Assembly (NCBI RefSeq): GCF_008244685.1
Contig: NZ_VTFT01000001.1
Span: 2,149,248 to 2,213,247, forward strand
Length of the DNA stretch: 64,000 bases
Origin: Luteimonas viscosa
GTDB lineage: Bacteria; Pseudomonadota; Gammaproteobacteria; Xanthomonadales; Xanthomonadaceae
Reading direction: 5' to 3'
Within the stretch, counting starts at the first letter, position 1, and each line of letters starts with the position of its first letter. Positions 34,728-43,999 of the stretch are shown piece by piece. A program made the position numbers and the translations under genes. The notes under the pieces are model-generated. The model did no database searches. It saw nothing but the letters and a program-made list of their open reading frames with translations, and was not told where the DNA came from.

Positions 34728-36050
34728 CTACTCGCTGAGCTTGCGGATGAGCTTGTCCCAGTCTTCGCGCAACTTGCCGTCGGTCTCCATCAGGTTGCGG
34801 ATCTGGCGACAGGCGTGCAGCACCGTGGTGTGGTCGCGGCCGGCGAAGGCATCGCCGATCTCGGGCAGGCTGTGTTCGGTCAGTTCCTTGGCCAGCGCCA
34901 TCGCCATCTGCCGCGGCCGCGCCAGCGAGCGCGTGCGGCGCTTCGACAGCAGGTCCTTGATCTGCAGGCCGTAGTAGTCGGCGACCACCTTCTGGATGTT
35001 GGGGATGCCGATCGACTGCTGCTGCGCGCGCAGCAGGTCGCGCAGCGTTTCCTGCGCGAACTCGACGGTGATGGTGCGGCCGGTGAAATTGGCGCGCGCG
35101 GCCAGCGAATTGAGCGCGCCCTCCAGGTCGCGCACGTTGCCGTGCATCTTCTTCGCCAGCAGGAACGCCACCTCTTCGGGAACCGCCGTGCCGCGCTCGT
35201 GCGCCTTGGCCAGCACGATCGCCGCGCGGGTCTCGAAGTCCGGCGGATCGATCGCCACCGACAGCCCCCACGACAGCCGCGATTTCAGCCGCGGCTCGAG
35301 GCCGTCGACTTCGCGCGGATAGCGGTCGCAGGTCATGATGATCTGCTGGCGGCTCTCGAACAGCGCGTTGAAGGTGTGGAAGAACTCCTCCTGGGTGCGG
35401 TCCTTGCCGGCGAAGAACTGGATGTCGTCGATCAGCAGCGCATCGACCTGCTGGAACTGGCGCTTGAAGCGATCCGTGGTCTTTTCCTGCAGCGAGCGGA
35501 AGAACGCGCTGTAGAACTGCTCCGAACGCAGGTACAGCACGCGCGCGGCCGGGTTGGCCTGGCGCATGGCGTTGCCGGCTGCGAACATCAGGTGGGTCTT
35601 GCCCAGGCCGGTGCCGCCGTACAGCAGCAGCGGGTTGTGCGCGCGATCGCCGGGCCGGAGCGCGGCCTGCCAGGCGGCGGCGCGACCGAGCTGGTTGCTG
35701 CGGCCCTCGACGAAGTTGTCGAAGGTGTAGTGCGCATCGAGATGCCCGGCGAATGCCTCCATCGGCGCGGCGGCCAGGGCGGGCGCCGCCGGCGCCGCTG
35801 TCACGGCGGCGGCGCGCGGCAGCGAACCGATCTCCAGCGCCACGTCGCCGCTGCCGGAGAAGTGCGCGAGCAGTTCGCGGATGCGTCCCAGGTACCGGCT
35901 CTGCACCTCGTCGCGCACGAACGCGTTGGGCGCGTACAGCACGGTCCGGCTGTCGTGGCTGCGCGCCTGCAGCGGCCTGAGCCAGGTGTGCACATCCTCG
36001 GCCGGCAGTTCGGCTTCCAGGCGTTCGAGGCAGCGGGGCCAGGCATCCAT
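34728..36050 (-). CDS. dnaA: Chromosomal replication initiator DnaA
   Basis: 440-aa AAA+ initiator. Domain I (about 1-75, '[26 protein letters not shown]'), linker II, AAA+ domain III with Walker A 'GGTGLGKTH' and Walker B 'LLIDDIQFF', and DNA-binding domain IV with '[14 protein letters not shown]'. ATG at 36050 (MDAWPRCL) matches the family N-terminus; the frame remains open upstream but that part is low-complexity. Oriented away from rpmH and towards dnaN. Confidence 0.97.
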   Translation of the reverse strand: MDAWPRCLERLEAELPAEDVHTWLRPLQARSHDSRTVLYAPNAFVRDEVQSRYLGRIRELLAHFSGSGDVALEIGSLPRAAAVTAAPAAPALAAAPMEAFAGHLDAHYTFDNFVEGRSNQLGRAAAWQAALRPGDRAHNPLLLYGGTGLGKTHLMFAAGNAMRQANPAARVLYLRSEQFYSAFFRSLQEKTTDRFKRQFQQVDALLIDDIQFFAGKDRTQEEFFHTFNALFESRQQIIMTCDRYPREVDGLEPRLKSRLSWGLSVAIDPPDFETRAAIVLAKAHERGTAVPEEVAFLLAKKMHGNVRDLEGALNSLAARANFTGRTITVEFAQETLRDLLRAQQQSIGIPNIQKVVADYYGLQIKDLLSKRRTRSLARPRQMAMALAKELTEHSLPEIGDAFAGRDHTTVLHACRQIRNLMETDGKLREDWDKLIRKLSE

Positions 36051-36184
36051 ATCGGTCGTGACGGCGAAAACGGGAGCGGCCGGCGCGCGATGCGGGCCGG
36101 TCGTCGGGTGGCGAGGGGAGGGCAGACTACCACCCGCACCCGGGGTGCGCACTGGCGGACCGGAGGTTCCGGGCGTGGCGCGGC

Positions 36185-36214
36185 TTGACCGTTGCGGTAC
36201 GCGGCCGCTAGAAT
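36185..36214 (+). promoter_or_regulatory. Predicted rpmH promoter
   Basis: TTGACC (36185-36190) and TAGAAT (36209-36214) with an 18-bp spacer, 41 bp upstream of rpmH. Confidence 0.65.
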
Positions 36215-36254
36215 CTCCGGTTCTTTCCGCCCGCTGCATTGTCGTAGACCCGCC

Positions 36255-36395
36255 ATGGCCACCAAGCGCACCTACCAGCCCAGCAACCTCAAGCGCAAGC
36301 GCGACCACGGCTTCCGTGCCCGCATGAAGACCGCCGACGGCCGCAAGATCCTGGCCCGCCGTCGCGCCAAGGGTCGCAAGATCCTGTCGGCCTGA
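36255..36395 (+). CDS. rpmH: 50S ribosomal protein L34
   Basis: 46-aa basic ribosomal protein; sequence '[21 protein letters not shown]' (split here across the known L34 block) and '[13 protein letters not shown]' is diagnostic. ATG at 36255. Followed 53 bp later by rnpA, the classical rpmH-rnpA-yidC arrangement. Confidence 0.98.
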   Translation: MATKRTYQPSNLKRKRDHGFRARMKTADGRKILARRRAKGRKILSA

Positions 36396-36448
36396 GTCGC
36401 GGCGAGCCCGCGCCCCGGCCCCACGTCCGGCCGGAACCCCTCTCGTCC

Positions 36449-36883
36449 ATGATCGATGCCCGCTTCCCGCGATCGGCGCGGGTGCGTGCGCGCGCCGACT
36501 TCGACCGCATCTTCCGCGACGGACGCCGCGTCGCGCTGCCCGCGCTCGCCCTGCACTGGCTGGGCGAACCCAACCCCGCGCGCCTGGGCCTGGCCGTCTC
36601 GCGCAAGGTCGATCCGCATGCGGTGGGACGCAACCGGATCAAGCGCATCCTGCGCGACCATTTCCGCCACCTGCGTCCCGCGCTCGCGGCGGGCGCCTAC
36701 GTGATCGTCGCCCGACCGCCGGCCGCAAGCGCCGCGCCGATCGCATTGCGCGAAGCCTTCACCGCGCTGCTGCGACGCGCCGGTGCGTTGCCGCACCCTG
36801 CCGCGGGCGGCACAATGCCGGCCGCGGATTCCCGCCCGGCATTCCCGCCTTCCCCTGTTGCGCCGTGCTCCGACGGCGAATGA
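36449..36883 (+). CDS. rnpA: Ribonuclease P protein component
   Basis: 144-aa protein subunit of RNase P that binds the pre-tRNA leader. '[20 protein letters not shown]' near the N-terminus and the RNR motif region '[24 protein letters not shown]' (about 50-73) are diagnostic. The C-terminal 25 residues are an unstructured proline/alanine-rich tail longer than usual. yidD, commonly next in other gammaproteobacteria, is absent; yidC follows 13 bp later. Confidence 0.95.
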   Translation: MIDARFPRSARVRARADFDRIFRDGRRVALPALALHWLGEPNPARLGLAVSRKVDPHAVGRNRIKRILRDHFRHLRPALAAGAYVIVARPPAASAAPIALREAFTALLRRAGALPHPAAGGTMPAADSRPAFPPSPVAPCSDGE

Positions 36884-36896
36884 GCCTGCCTGTCCG

Positions 36897-38633
36897 ATGA
36901 ACCAGACCCGCACCTTCCTGATCCTCGCCTGGCTGATGGTGGCGGTGCTGCTGTGGATGGAATGGAACAAGGAACAGGCCGCGCCGCCGGTCGAGGCGGT
37001 GGGCACGACGGTGCCGGCGCAAACCGCGCAGGGCGCCGGCGCGGTGCCGTCGACGCCCTCCACCCCGGCGGCCGATACCACGACCGCTGGTGCGGTCCCG
37101 GCCGCCCCGGCCGTGTCGCAGGCGCCGGGTGCGGTCGAGAGCACTGCCGCGCCGGCCCCGGCCAGCGCCATCGAGGTCGAGACCGACGTATTGCGGCTGC
37201 TGGTCGATGGCGGCAGCGTGCTGCGCGCGGAACTGCTGCAGTATCCGCAGAGCCGCGACGAGGACAGCCCGCCGGTGGTGCTGTTCGACAGCCAGCCGGC
37301 GCGCTTCTACGCCGCGCAGAGCGGCTGGGTCAGCGCCGGCGGCGCAGCCCCGAACCACCAGCAGGGCTTCGTGCCCGATACCGCCGAACGCTCGCTGGCG
37401 CTGGCGCCGGGGCAGGACGAGCTGGTGGTCCCGTTCGTCTGGCGTGGTCCGGACGGGGTGAGCATCCATCGCAGCTATGTGCTGCGTCGCGGTCATTACG
37501 CCATCACCGTGCGCGACGAGATCCGCAACACCGGCGCGCAGCCGTGGCAGGGCTTCGCCTACCGCCAGCTGCTGCGCGGCACGCCGGACGTCAAGCGCGG
37601 CATGACCAACCCCGAATCCTTCAGCCTCACCGGCGCGACCTGGTACGGCGACGAGCAGGGCTACCTGCGTCGCTGGTTCAGCGATTACGAGGACGGCGCG
37701 GTCAATGCCAGCGACAGCAACACCTGGATCGCGTTCGTGCAGCACCACTTCTTCAGCGCATGGCTGCCCGACGGGCCCGGTGGCGCCAGGAACCAGATCC
37801 TGCTCGACACCGACGCCGGCAGCGGCGCGCCGCGCTATCTGATCCGGGAGATGGCGGCCACGCCGATGGTGGTCGCGCCCGGCCAGCAGGCCGACAGCGC
37901 CGCGCGGCTCTGGGTCGGCCCCAAGCTGGTCGGCCAGATCCAGGCGCAGCAGGTGCCCGGTCTCGACCGCGTGGTCGACTACAGCCGTTTCTCGATCATG
38001 GCCTGGCTGGGCGAGGGCCTGTTCTGGGTGCTGGCGAAACTGCACGGCATCTTCGGCAACTGGGGCTGGGCCATCGTCGGCCTGGTGGTGCTGGTGAAGA
38101 TCCTGCTGTTCCCGCTGGCGACCGCGCAGTACAAGTCGATGGCCAAGATGCGCAGGTTCCAGCCGCGCGTGCAGCAGCTCAAGGAGCGCTACGGCGACGA
38201 CAAGCAGAAGTTCCAGGTCGCGATGATGGAGCTGTACAAGAAGGAGAAGATCAACCCGGTCGGCGGCTGCCTGCCGGTCCTGCTGCAGATGCCGATCTTC
38301 TTCGCGCTGTACTGGGTGCTGCTCGAATCGGTGGAGCTGCGCCACGCGCCGTGGATCGGCTGGATCCAGGACCTGACCGCGCGCGATCCGTGGTTCATCC
38401 TGCCGCTGATCAACATCGCGGTGATGTGGGCCACGCAGAAGCTCTCGCCGATGACCGGCATGGATCCGATGCAGCAGCGGATGATGCAGATGATGCCGAT
38501 CGTGTTCGGCGTGATGATGGTGTTCTTCCCGGCCGGCCTGGTGCTGTACTGGGTCACCAACGGCGGCCTGGGCCTGCTGCAGCAGTGGTACATGCTGAAG
38601 AAGTACGCCGATCCCGTGCCGGCCAAGGCCTGA
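36897..38633 (+). CDS. yidC: Membrane protein insertase YidC
   Basis: 578-aa inner-membrane insertase. N-terminal anchor (5-24), a proline/alanine-rich linker, the gammaproteobacterial periplasmic P1 beta-sandwich domain (about 90-340), then five conserved helices ('WGWAIVGLVVLVKILLFPLATAQYKS' onward, 'GGCLPVLLQMPIFFALYWVL', 'PIVFGVMMVFFPAGLVLYWVTN'). ATG at 36897. Confidence 0.97.
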   Translation: MNQTRTFLILAWLMVAVLLWMEWNKEQAAPPVEAVGTTVPAQTAQGAGAVPSTPSTPAADTTTAGAVPAAPAVSQAPGAVESTAAPAPASAIEVETDVLRLLVDGGSVLRAELLQYPQSRDEDSPPVVLFDSQPARFYAAQSGWVSAGGAAPNHQQGFVPDTAERSLALAPGQDELVVPFVWRGPDGVSIHRSYVLRRGHYAITVRDEIRNTGAQPWQGFAYRQLLRGTPDVKRGMTNPESFSLTGATWYGDEQGYLRRWFSDYEDGAVNASDSNTWIAFVQHHFFSAWLPDGPGGARNQILLDTDAGSGAPRYLIREMAATPMVVAPGQQADSAARLWVGPKLVGQIQAQQVPGLDRVVDYSRFSIMAWLGEGLFWVLAKLHGIFGNWGWAIVGLVVLVKILLFPLATAQYKSMAKMRRFQPRVQQLKERYGDDKQKFQVAMMELYKKEKINPVGGCLPVLLQMPIFFALYWVLLESVELRHAPWIGWIQDLTARDPWFILPLINIAVMWATQKLSPMTGMDPMQQRMMQMMPIVFGVMMVFFPAGLVLYWVTNGGLGLLQQWYMLKKYADPVPAKA

Positions 38634-38653
38634 CTGGGCCAGAGAAGCGCAAG

Positions 38654-38678
38654 AAGCCCGCCCCTCCGGCGGGCTTTT
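38654..38678 (+). terminator. Rho-independent terminator after yidC
   Basis: GAAGCCCGCC-(CCTCC)-GGCGGGCTTTTC: GC-rich hairpin followed by a T-run, 20 bp after the yidC stop. Confidence 0.85.
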
Positions 38679-38971
38679 CTGGTTCTTCTTCACTGCGGGG
38701 ACCTCGCCAAGCTGTCGGAGCTCGACCCGGGGTTGTGGCGGGGCCGTTCCGGGCCCGGGATTGCTACCCGGCCCGGTCAGCCCGCCGCGTGCTCTGTTCT
38801 CGCGCCAGGCGCCAGGCGTTCACGTGGATGCGTGGCAGTGCCGCCTAAACGGCCGCGCTCGCCCAGGGTTGAGCCGCCGCTCAACCGTCGACCCACATCC
38901 TATCGGCCCATCATTGGCGCAGTTTCGATGAAGCGGGCCACCGGGCCATCGCGGTTGCAGAAGCGGTGAGG

Positions 38972-39081
38972 CGCGTCCTGGTGCCCGGGGATCACGGCAA
39001 GCAAAACATGGATGTTTTGCGCGTGAGTCAGGGCAGGATGCCCTGACCGAGCAAAAAGCGATCCCCGGGCGCCAGGACGCG
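38972..39081. repeat. Nested palindromic element
   Basis: 22-bp inverted arms (38972-38993 and 39060-39081) with a single mismatch enclose two smaller hairpins: GCAAAACATGGATGTTTTGC (39001-39020) and TCAGGGCAGGATGCCCTGA (39028-39046). Both inner stems end in CA..TG around a GGA loop, as in SMAG/REP-type elements of Stenotrophomonas/Xanthomonas. The whole folds as a multi-branched structure. Confidence 0.8.
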
Positions 39082-39240
39082 GCGTCCTTCCGAAGACCCG
39101 ACAGGAATGGTCCAGCGCGGATTACCTCCCCACACCCGGGCGAAGAGCGACCTTTTGCCATGCGTGTTCGCAGTGCGATCGGCGTCGGGTACTGCAGGGC
39201 GCTTCCCGGAACGGAGGGCGAACGCGTTACGCTTTTCCCG

Positions 39241-39282
39241 ATTCCCGATTCCCGATTCCCGATTCCCGATTCCCGATTCCCG
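39241..39282. repeat. (ATTCCCG)6 tandem repeat
   Basis: Six perfect copies of the 7-bp unit ATTCCCG; the last base is the first base of the mnmE start codon. Confidence 0.95.
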
Positions 39283-40622
39283 TGACCGCCAACCCCACCG
39301 ACACCATCGTTGCGATCGCCACCGCGCCCGGCGCGGGCGGCGTCGGCATCGTGCGGCTGTCGGGCCCGGCCGCGCACGCCATCGCCGCGACGCTGTGCGG
39401 TCGCGCGCTGCGTCCGCGGCATGCGCACCACGTCCGCTTCCGCGACGACGATGGTGCGATCCTCGACGACGGCATCGCGCTCGCCTTCGTCGCTCCGGCC
39501 AGCTATACCGGCGAGGACGTGGTCGAACTGCAGGCGCACGGCAGCCCGCCCGTGTTGCGGCAGCTGGTCGCGCGCTGCTGCGCGCTGGGCGCGCGGATCG
39601 CGCGCCCCGGCGAGTTCAGCGAGCGTGCCTGCCGCAACGGCCGCCTCGACCTCGCCCAGGCCGAAGCGGTCGCCGACCTGATCGCCGCCGGTGACCTGCG
39701 CGCCGCACGGGCCGCGAGGCGCTCGCTCGAAGGCGGGTTCTCGGTGCGTGTCGAGGCGCTGGCGGCGACCCTGCTCGCGATCCGGGTACACGCCGAGGCC
39801 GCGATCGACTTCGCCGACGAACCGCTCGATACCCTCGGCGGCGAGGCGCTGCGCGCGCAGCTCGCCGATGCGCGCGCGCAGCTCGACGCCCTGCTCGCCG
39901 CCGCCGAACGCGGACGCAGGCTGCGTGATGGCCTGCACGCGGTGATCGTCGGCCCGCCGAACGCGGGCAAGAGCTCGCTGCTCAACGCGCTCGCCGGCAG
40001 CGATCGCGCGATCGTCACCGAACTCGCCGGCACCACCCGCGACCTGCTGCGCGAAACGCTGCGCATCGATGGCGTCGAGCTGACCCTGGTCGACACCGCC
40101 GGCCTGCGCGAGGACGGCGACGCGATCGAGCGCGAGGGCATGCGTCGCGCGCGCGACGAACTGCGACGCGCCGATCTGGCCCTGGTGGTGCTCGACGCGC
40201 GCGATCCGGGCGCCGGCCTGCGCGCGCTGGGCACCGACCTCGACGACGTGCCGCAGCGCATCGTCGTGCACAACAAGGCCGACCTGCTGGAGGCGCACGC
40301 TGCCGCATCGCCGGAAGACGCCATCCTCGCGTCGGCGCGCACCGGCGCCGGGCTGGATCGGGTGCATGCGTGCCTGCGCGCGGCGGCCGCGGGCGAGGAA
40401 TCCGGCGAAGGCGCGTTCACCGCGCGCGCGCGCCATGTCGAGGCCCTGGGCCGGGCACGGCAGGCCTGCGCCGACGCCGCGCCCGCGCTCGAGCACGAGC
40501 AGCTGGACCTGGCGGCCGAAGCGCTGCGCATCGCCCACGACGCGCTCGGCGAGATCACCGGGCGCACCCAGCCCGACGACCTGCTGGGGCACATCTTCTC
40601 GACCTTCTGCATCGGCAAGTAG
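39282..40622 (+). CDS. mnmE: tRNA modification GTPase MnmE
   Basis: 446-aa GTPase that, with MnmG, makes the 5-carboxymethylaminomethyl modification at tRNA wobble U34. N-terminal THF-binding domain ('[21 protein letters not shown]'), G1 'GPPNAGKSS' (about 226-234), G3 'DTAGLRE', G4 'NKADL' and the C-terminal 'FCIGK' that carries the catalytic Cys. GTG start at 39282 fits the family N-terminus; there is no Shine-Dalgarno because the tandem repeat occupies the leader. Confidence 0.96.
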   Translation: MTANPTDTIVAIATAPGAGGVGIVRLSGPAAHAIAATLCGRALRPRHAHHVRFRDDDGAILDDGIALAFVAPASYTGEDVVELQAHGSPPVLRQLVARCCALGARIARPGEFSERACRNGRLDLAQAEAVADLIAAGDLRAARAARRSLEGGFSVRVEALAATLLAIRVHAEAAIDFADEPLDTLGGEALRAQLADARAQLDALLAAAERGRRLRDGLHAVIVGPPNAGKSSLLNALAGSDRAIVTELAGTTRDLLRETLRIDGVELTLVDTAGLREDGDAIEREGMRRARDELRRADLALVVLDARDPGAGLRALGTDLDDVPQRIVVHNKADLLEAHAAASPEDAILASARTGAGLDRVHACLRAAAAGEESGEGAFTARARHVEALGRARQACADAAPALEHEQLDLAAEALRIAHDALGEITGRTQPDDLLGHIFSTFCIGK

Positions 40623-40793
40623 CGCGATCGTGGCGGGCCTTCGCGTCCCCCACGCACAGGAATTCGCAAACTACGTCACAGTTTCCGGGCGAGACCCCCC
40701 TCAGACTTCCCGCCACGGCCCGGCAGGTTGACAAACGCCGCGGGCTGTCGCGTCCTAGAGGCGCACGTGATCCGTCATCACAGGGGAAAATCG

Positions 40794-41849
40794 ATGTTCA
40801 CCAACACCACCGCGACCGGCCGGAGGGGGCTGCGTCGGCTCTCGATCGGGATTGCGTTCGCCCTGGGCCTGGGCGTGCTGCTCGCGTCCTGCAAACAGGA
40901 GGCGCCGAGCACAGACGGTGCCGCGCCACCGGCCGCGACGCCCGCCGATCCCACGCCCGCGACTCAGCAGGCGCCTGCCGAGGCGGTGTCGGCCGAGGTC
41001 TCGGCAATGAGCGCCGAGCAGTTGCGCGAGGCCGCGTCCAAGGCCTATCAGGAAAGCCGGCTGTACGCGCCGGGCGGCGACAACGCGATGGAGTACTACC
41101 TCGCCCTGCGCGACAAGCAGCCGGCCGACGCCGGCGTGTCGAGCGCGCTGGTCGACCTGTTGCCGATGACCGTGATCGCCACCGAGCAGAGCCGCGACCG
41201 GGGCGACTTCGAAGAAGCCCGGCGCCTGCTAGCGCTGATCGAGAAGACCGATTCGGCCTACCCGGCGGTCGAGCGCCTCAAGACCACGATCGCCAGCGCC
41301 GAGACCGAAGCCGAGCGTCGCGCCGAGCAGGAACAGCTCACCGCCGAACAGGAAGCGCAGCGCCAGCAGGAACTGGAGCGCGAGCGCCAGGAACAGCAGC
41401 GCCTGGCACAGGAGCAGGCCGCGCGCGACCTGGCCGCGCAGCAGCAGGCGAGTCAGGAAGCGGCGCGCCAGGAGGCTGCGCGCCAGGAGGCGGCGCGGCA
41501 GGAAGCCGCGCGCCAGGAAGCGGCGCGCCAGGAGGCCGCGCGGCAACAGGCCGCGGCGACCCAGCCGGCGGCCAACCGTCCCGCCGCCACCGCGAGCGAC
41601 CTGCGCGCGATCAGCACGCCGGCGCCGCGCTATCCGCCCGACGCCCTGCGTTCGGGCACCGGCGGCGAGGTGCAGCTGGAGTTCACCGTCGCCGTCGACG
41701 GTTCGGTGAGTGCGGCGCGCGTGGTCCGCGCGACGCCGGCGCGCACCTTCGACCGCGAGGCGCTCAACGCCGTGAGGCGCTGGCGCTTCGAGCCGGTGCC
41801 GGCCCCGGTTACCACCCGGCGCACGATCAACTTCAGTCCATCCGACTAG
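40794..41849 (+). CDS. TonB-C domain lipoprotein with EAARQ repeats
   Basis: 351-aa predicted lipoprotein: hydrophobic signal (about 18-31) and lipobox LASC (Cys33). The middle (about 90-180) is helical, then a Glu/Gln/Arg coiled-coil stretch that includes six to seven EAARQ units (about 221-257), and a C-terminal TonB domain (about 270-350, 'YPPDALRSGTGGEVQLEFTV', 'AVRRWRFEPV'). TonB normally spans the inner membrane; here the apparent lipid anchor could place it in either membrane. ATG at 40794 with AGGGG upstream. Confidence 0.85.
   Translation: MFTNTTATGRRGLRRLSIGIAFALGLGVLLASCKQEAPSTDGAAPPAATPADPTPATQQAPAEAVSAEVSAMSAEQLREAASKAYQESRLYAPGGDNAMEYYLALRDKQPADAGVSSALVDLLPMTVIATEQSRDRGDFEEARRLLALIEKTDSAYPAVERLKTTIASAETEAERRAEQEQLTAEQEAQRQQELERERQEQQRLAQEQAARDLAAQQQASQEAARQEAARQEAARQEAARQEAARQEAARQQAAATQPAANRPAATASDLRAISTPAPRYPPDALRSGTGGEVQLEFTVAVDGSVSAARVVRATPARTFDREALNAVRRWRFEPVPAPVTTRRTINFSPSD
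41455..41560 (+). repeat. 15-bp tandem repeats encoding EAARQ
   Basis: Imperfect units of gaRgcNgcgcgccag, six to seven copies in frame within the TonB-C lipoprotein; synonymous drift (gcgcgc / gcgcgg) shows they are not freshly duplicated. Confidence 0.85.
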
Positions 41850-41867
41850 GCGCGTCGCCGCGAAGTA

Positions 41868-41895
41868 AAAAAAGCCCGGCGCAAGCCGGGCTTTT
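41868..41895. terminator. Bidirectional rho-independent terminator
   Basis: AAAAAAAGCCCGGC-GCAA-GCCGGGCTTTTT: the hairpin (41873-41892) has A's before and T's after, so it can end both the + strand gene at 41849 and the convergent minus-strand ABC operon at 41948. Confidence 0.9.
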
Positions 41896-41947
41896 TCCAT
41901 GCGGATCGACTCGCCGATCCTCCGGCGGTGCCACGGCACGCGTGGCC

Positions 41948-43113
41948 TCAGGCCGAGATCGCCAGCTTCTCGCGGTGGTACAGGCGCGCGGCCACCAGCC
42001 ACAGCGCCAGCCCCAGGCCGAAGCCCGCGGCCAGGTACACCGCCCACTCCTGCGGCGTGATCGCTTCGCTGCGGACCAGCTTGAGGATCATCTGGTTCTG
42101 CGCGAGGAACGGCACCGCGAACTGCCACAGCTGGTTCTTGATCGGGTTCACCATCAGCATGATGGTCGGGATGATCGGCAGGAACATCAGCACGCTCATG
42201 TAGCTCTGCGCTTCCTTCACCGACTTCACGCTGGCCGCGATCAGCGTCAGCAGGGTGGTGCCGATCAGCACCATCGGCAGCAGCACGAACAGCAGCTGCG
42301 CCATCACCGGCAGCGACACGTCGACCAGCTGCATCGGCCCCGGCGCGAGCTGGAAGGCGAACTTCAGCGACAGCACGATCAGCAGCAGCGAGAGCATGCC
42401 GAACAGGCAGGCGGCGAGGATCTTGCCGCTCATGATCGCCGCGCGCGGGGCCGGCGTAGCCAGCAGCGGCTCGAGCGACTGGCGCTCGCGTTCGCCGGCA
42501 GTGACGTCGATCACCAGCGCCGCGCCACCGAGGAAGCTGAGCAGGATCAGCAGGTAGGGCAGGAACGCCAGCATCATGCCGCGCCGCGCCTCGGGCGTGG
42601 CGACGTCGCGCTGGCCGACCTGGAGCGCGAAGCCGGCCTCGGGGCTGACGCCGCGGTTGATGCCCCGCAGCGCGCCGACCGTGCGGCTGTACTCCAGCAG
42701 TACGCCGCGCAGGCGGTTGACCGGAATCTGCGAATCCTGGCGCGAGCTGTCGTAGATCAGCTCGACCCTGGCGCTGCGGCTGCCGCGCCATTGCTCGCCG
42801 TACTCCGGATCGATCTTCAGCACCACGTCCCAGGCCTGGTCGCGGACTTCCCGGTCCGGATCCTCCGGTGCCGGCTGCGCCTCGATGTTGCGGCCCTTGA
42901 GGAACGCGATCAGGTTCGGCGCATGCTCGGCGCCGATCACCGGCAGCTCCAGGGTCGACTCGAGCTGGGTGCGCATCTTCTTCTCGGCCAGCGCGCCCAT
43001 GCCCAGGATCAGCGCCGGGATCACGATCGGGCCGAGGAACAGTCCCAGCGCCATGGTCTTGCGGTCGCGGAACAGGTCCAGCAGTTCCTTCTTCGCGACG
43101 GTCCAGATCGCCT

Positions 43114-43117
<4 letters not shown>
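41948..43117 (-). CDS. ABC exporter permease (NatB-like)
   Basis: 389-aa ABC-2 type permease: N-terminal membrane helix (about 22-42), a long extracytoplasmic domain (about 45-190), then five C-terminal helices ('YLLILLSFLGGAALVIDVTAGERE', 'LLFVLLPMVLIGTTLLTLI', 'LAAGFGLGLALWLVA'). The 'GERERQSLEPLLATP' coupling motif matches NatB/Na+-exporter-type permeases. Overlaps the ATPase gene by 4 bp (ATGA). Substrate unknown; sodium or cation export is the family guess. Confidence 0.88.
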
Positions 43118-43872
<755 letters not shown>

Positions 43873-43880
43873 ATGTACGC

Positions 43881-43995
43881 CGGGATTGGGGATTGGGGAT
43901 TCGGGACTGGGAAAAACACATTTCGCGTGCGACTGGGGCGGCTCGTGCGGGAACGGGTCTCCTTTCGAATCCCGAATCCCCAATCCCCAATCCCG
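43881..43995. repeat. 26-bp inverted repeats of heptamer type
   Basis: The 26-bp arm CGGGATTGGGGATTGGGG(ATTCGGGA) at 43881-43906 is perfectly inverted at 43970-43995. The unit GGGATTG/GGGATTC is the same heptamer family as the mnmE leader repeat. It sits between the natA-like and hydrolase genes. Confidence 0.9.
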
Positions 43996-43999
43996 GCCG

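Larger units (their letters stand above)
38634..39281 (+). other. Gap yidC-mnmE with structured repeats
   Basis: 648-bp non-coding stretch. It holds the yidC terminator (38654-38678), a featureless GC-rich block (about 38680-38965), a nested palindromic element (38972-39081) and the (ATTCCCG) tandem repeat (39241-39282). No protein-like frame was found. Confidence 0.7.

Noticed and set aside
38733..38969. 78-codon frame downstream of yidC
   Set aside because: No ribosome-binding site or protein-like composition; lies in a non-coding, repeat-bearing gap.
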